Source: an alpha proteobacterium MED-G09 (GTDB lineage Bacteria > Pseudomonadota > Alphaproteobacteria > MED-G09). Taken from it: a stretch of 64,000 bases of DNA. Location: positions 32,928 through 96,927 of the forward strand of contig CAJIZT010000001.1 of the NCBI GenBank assembly GCA_905182015.1, given 5' to 3'. Both the position numbers and the translations under genes were made by a program. Under the pieces are notes generated by a model. It was not told the origin of the DNA. It ran no database searches and worked only from the letters and a program-made list of their open reading frames with translations. Each line of letters begins with the position of its first letter. The first letter of the stretch is position 1. Below, piece by piece: positions 61,799 to 64,000 of the stretch.

Positions 61799-63967
61799 AT
61801 GATGAATCATTTCAAACTATTTACAATGGGCTTAGTTAGTTTATCTCTTCTAACTTTTGCCAATGCTGATGAAGCAGTAACTGGCAATATGTCTGGTCAA
61901 GAGGCTAACAGTCTTGGTCTAGAAGAAATTATCGTAACAGCTAGAAAAAGAGAGGAAAGTCTTTTAGATATTCCTGAAACTGTTGTTGCTATTTCTGGTA
62001 AAACTATCTCACGTCAAAATATTAAGAATTTAGATAAAATTGGGATGTCTATTCCAAATCTGAATCTAAATACTAGAGCAGATGGATGGCCAAATGTTAC
62101 TATGAGAGGGATGGGGGCGTTTAGTCTTACCCAAGGTGTTGGATTTTATCTTGATGATGTTCAGCTTTTTGGTGATGCATCTTCAAGATTTGGTGACCTA
62201 GATAGAATAGAAGTTCTTAAAGGTCCTCAGGGCGTTTTATATGGTGGAAGTAATATTGGTGGAGCTGTTAAATTTATTAGCACTAGACCATCACCTGATG
62301 AGACAACTGGACACTTTAAAATGATGGTTGGTGAACAAAATTCAACTGATATCGAAGGTTCAATTAATATGCCAGTAGGCGATGGTTGGGCAGTACGTCT
62401 TTTTGCATTTACAAGAGAAGATGATGGTTTTATGTACAATCCAAGTACGGGTGACGATAGCGTTGCTGGCTATGAGGAAAGTGGCGGAAGAATTGCAATT
62501 GCTGGACCTTTGTCTGATAATTTATCACTTTATGCCTCTGTAAGATCTAATCAGTATGATGGACCAAATAATAATTGGGCTATGGAAAGAGGAACTCCTC
62601 CAAATTTTGAATATCCATATATCAATAATATTGAGACTCCTTCAAACAATGATAAAGAAACTTTTGGAGCTCATTTAGAGCTAGTATGGGAACTTGATGG
62701 ATACGATATAACAAGTATAACATCTTATACTGATACTGAAGCAGACAGATTGACAGATGTCGATCTTGAGCCTCAATTATGGCTTAATGCTTTTCAAAAT
62801 GAATCATTTGAAGCTACTATTCAAGAGATACGTTTTTCTTCAAACACAACCAATGATCTTCAATGGCAGGCAGGTTTGTACTCTTCGAAAATGGAGTGGG
62901 TCGAGAGATCTACAACTAGGTTTGGTCCACAAATATTTGGTGTTGATTTAACCGTTCCAGCTAAACACGATAATACGGAAACATCTCATTTGGCTGCCTT
63001 TGGTAACCTTACTTATACTACTGGTCCATGGGAAATCGGATTTGGTTTAAGAGTTGATTCTTGGGAAAGAGAAAAACTTGTTCCAGCCGAAGTTACTGAG
63101 AGTGGTCTAGATCATGCAAATAAAGTTGATGGAACCGAAGTTCTTCCAAGACTTTCAATATCTAGAACTATGGATGATGACACAATGATATACCTTACTA
63201 TCTCTAAAGGTTATGAGCCTGGTGGATTAAGACACGAGCCAGTAACTTTTGATTCTGCAGGTAATCCATCTCTTTCTACATATACTAAAGAAGAAGCTGT
63301 ACAGACTGAGATTGGTATAAAAGGTTCATTTATGAATGGTAGAGGTAATTTTTCAGCTGCAGCCTTCATGATTGATTATGAAGATAGACTGTTTACAACT
63401 ATTATCCAGTCAGCGACAGGTCCTTTTGAATCCATTGGTAATTCTGGTAATTCAGAGAATGTTGGTTTTGAATTAGAACTTGCTTTCCAAGCAACAGAAA
63501 ATCTTTCATTAGCAGCTGCATTTGGTACTTTAAATGCTGAGTGGGATGCTGGAACTGTTATTAATGGTGTTGATATGGGTGGAAGAACTCCTTCAGGATC
63601 TATTGATAATGGAGCTTCTATAGCTATCAATTATGAAAAGCCTCTTGATAATGGTATGGAATTCATTGCTGACGTTCAGTATAACAGACGTGGGTCAAGC
63701 ACAAGTATGCCTGCACACAGTTATATAGATGTTCCTAGTTATTATACTTTAAATCTAGCAACAGGTGTCAGATCAGGTAATTGGGAGTTTTTGATTCATG
63801 CGGAAAATCTAACGGATGAGCAGTATTACACTGACTTAGAAAACTGGGTAAACCTTGGATCAGGCGGTGCATTAGATCCAGTTAGTCCAATGTCAGATCC
63901 ATTCTATATTATTGGAACACATGGTCACCCAAGAATGCTTTCTGCAAGTCTATCTTATAGATTTTAA
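61799..63967 (+). CDS. TonB-dependent outer membrane receptor
   Basis: EEIIVTARKREESLLDIPETVVAISG, GVGFYLDDVQLFGDASSRFGDLDRIEVLKGPQGVLYGGSNIGGAVKFIS, C-terminal LSASLSYRF; start 61799 or 61802. Confidence 0.93.
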   Translation: MMNHFKLFTMGLVSLSLLTFANADEAVTGNMSGQEANSLGLEEIIVTARKREESLLDIPETVVAISGKTISRQNIKNLDKIGMSIPNLNLNTRADGWPNVTMRGMGAFSLTQGVGFYLDDVQLFGDASSRFGDLDRIEVLKGPQGVLYGGSNIGGAVKFISTRPSPDETTGHFKMMVGEQNSTDIEGSINMPVGDGWAVRLFAFTREDDGFMYNPSTGDDSVAGYEESGGRIAIAGPLSDNLSLYASVRSNQYDGPNNNWAMERGTPPNFEYPYINNIETPSNNDKETFGAHLELVWELDGYDITSITSYTDTEADRLTDVDLEPQLWLNAFQNESFEATIQEIRFSSNTTNDLQWQAGLYSSKMEWVERSTTRFGPQIFGVDLTVPAKHDNTETSHLAAFGNLTYTTGPWEIGFGLRVDSWEREKLVPAEVTESGLDHANKVDGTEVLPRLSISRTMDDDTMIYLTISKGYEPGGLRHEPVTFDSAGNPSLSTYTKEEAVQTEIGIKGSFMNGRGNFSAAAFMIDYEDRLFTTIIQSATGPFESIGNSGNSENVGFELELAFQATENLSLAAAFGTLNAEWDAGTVINGVDMGGRTPSGSIDNGASIAINYEKPLDNGMEFIADVQYNRRGSSTSMPAHSYIDVPSYYTLNLATGVRSGNWEFLIHAENLTDEQYYTDLENWVNLGSGGALDPVSPMSDPFYIIGTHGHPRMLSASLSYRF

Positions 63968-64000
63968 TTCTTGAAAAGATACTAAATTAAAAGGCCCTTT

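Noticed and set aside
63985-64000. Possible terminator start AAAAGGCCCTTT at right edge
   Set aside because: Cut by the window end, so the structure cannot be verified

Overview
AT-rich, densely packed bacterial chromosome window, most likely from a marine-type alphaproteobacterium. The placement is inferred from a permuted two-piece tmRNA, rnpB next to the dcw cluster, the ftsZ-lpxC-bamD-ligA order, and the thyA-folA / hflK-hflC-degQ / miaA-ilvB-ilvH-ilvC-leuA blocks. Main blocks: (1) 3' part of gshA, a paired acyl-CoA dehydrogenase locus, a Tat-exported PhoD-like phosphatase, an Oar-like TonB receptor, dusA, TauE/SafE, phosphomannomutase, SDR and GST; (2) rnpB, a 10-bp periodic MraZ-box array and a complete dcw cluster mraZ to ftsZ, then lpxC, bamD and ligA; (3) pepP-like, uvrD/pcrA, RHH protein, fumC, permuted ssrA, thyA, folA, mrp, hflKC, degQ; (4) a DUF1015 gene, miaA, ilvBHC, a leucine attenuator and leuA; (5) an accessory segment with an acyltransferase, PQQ-dehydrogenase, SDR, NmrA-like protein, a steroid-5-alpha-reductase-like protein, a class IV aminotransferase, two tiny exported/membrane ORFs and a TonB receptor. 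I saw no CRISPR array, transposon, prophage or tRNA gene. The observations most worth following up are a previously unlisted Leu-rich leader ORF with two mutually exclusive hairpins before leuA, the permuted tmRNA with an atypical T-loop, the MraZ operator array, DUF1015 in the place where serB is expected, loss of recN from its usual slot, an SRD5A1-like protein, and a translationally coupled 29-aa membrane micropeptide. No clearly new multi-gene system is evident; most of the window is core genome.
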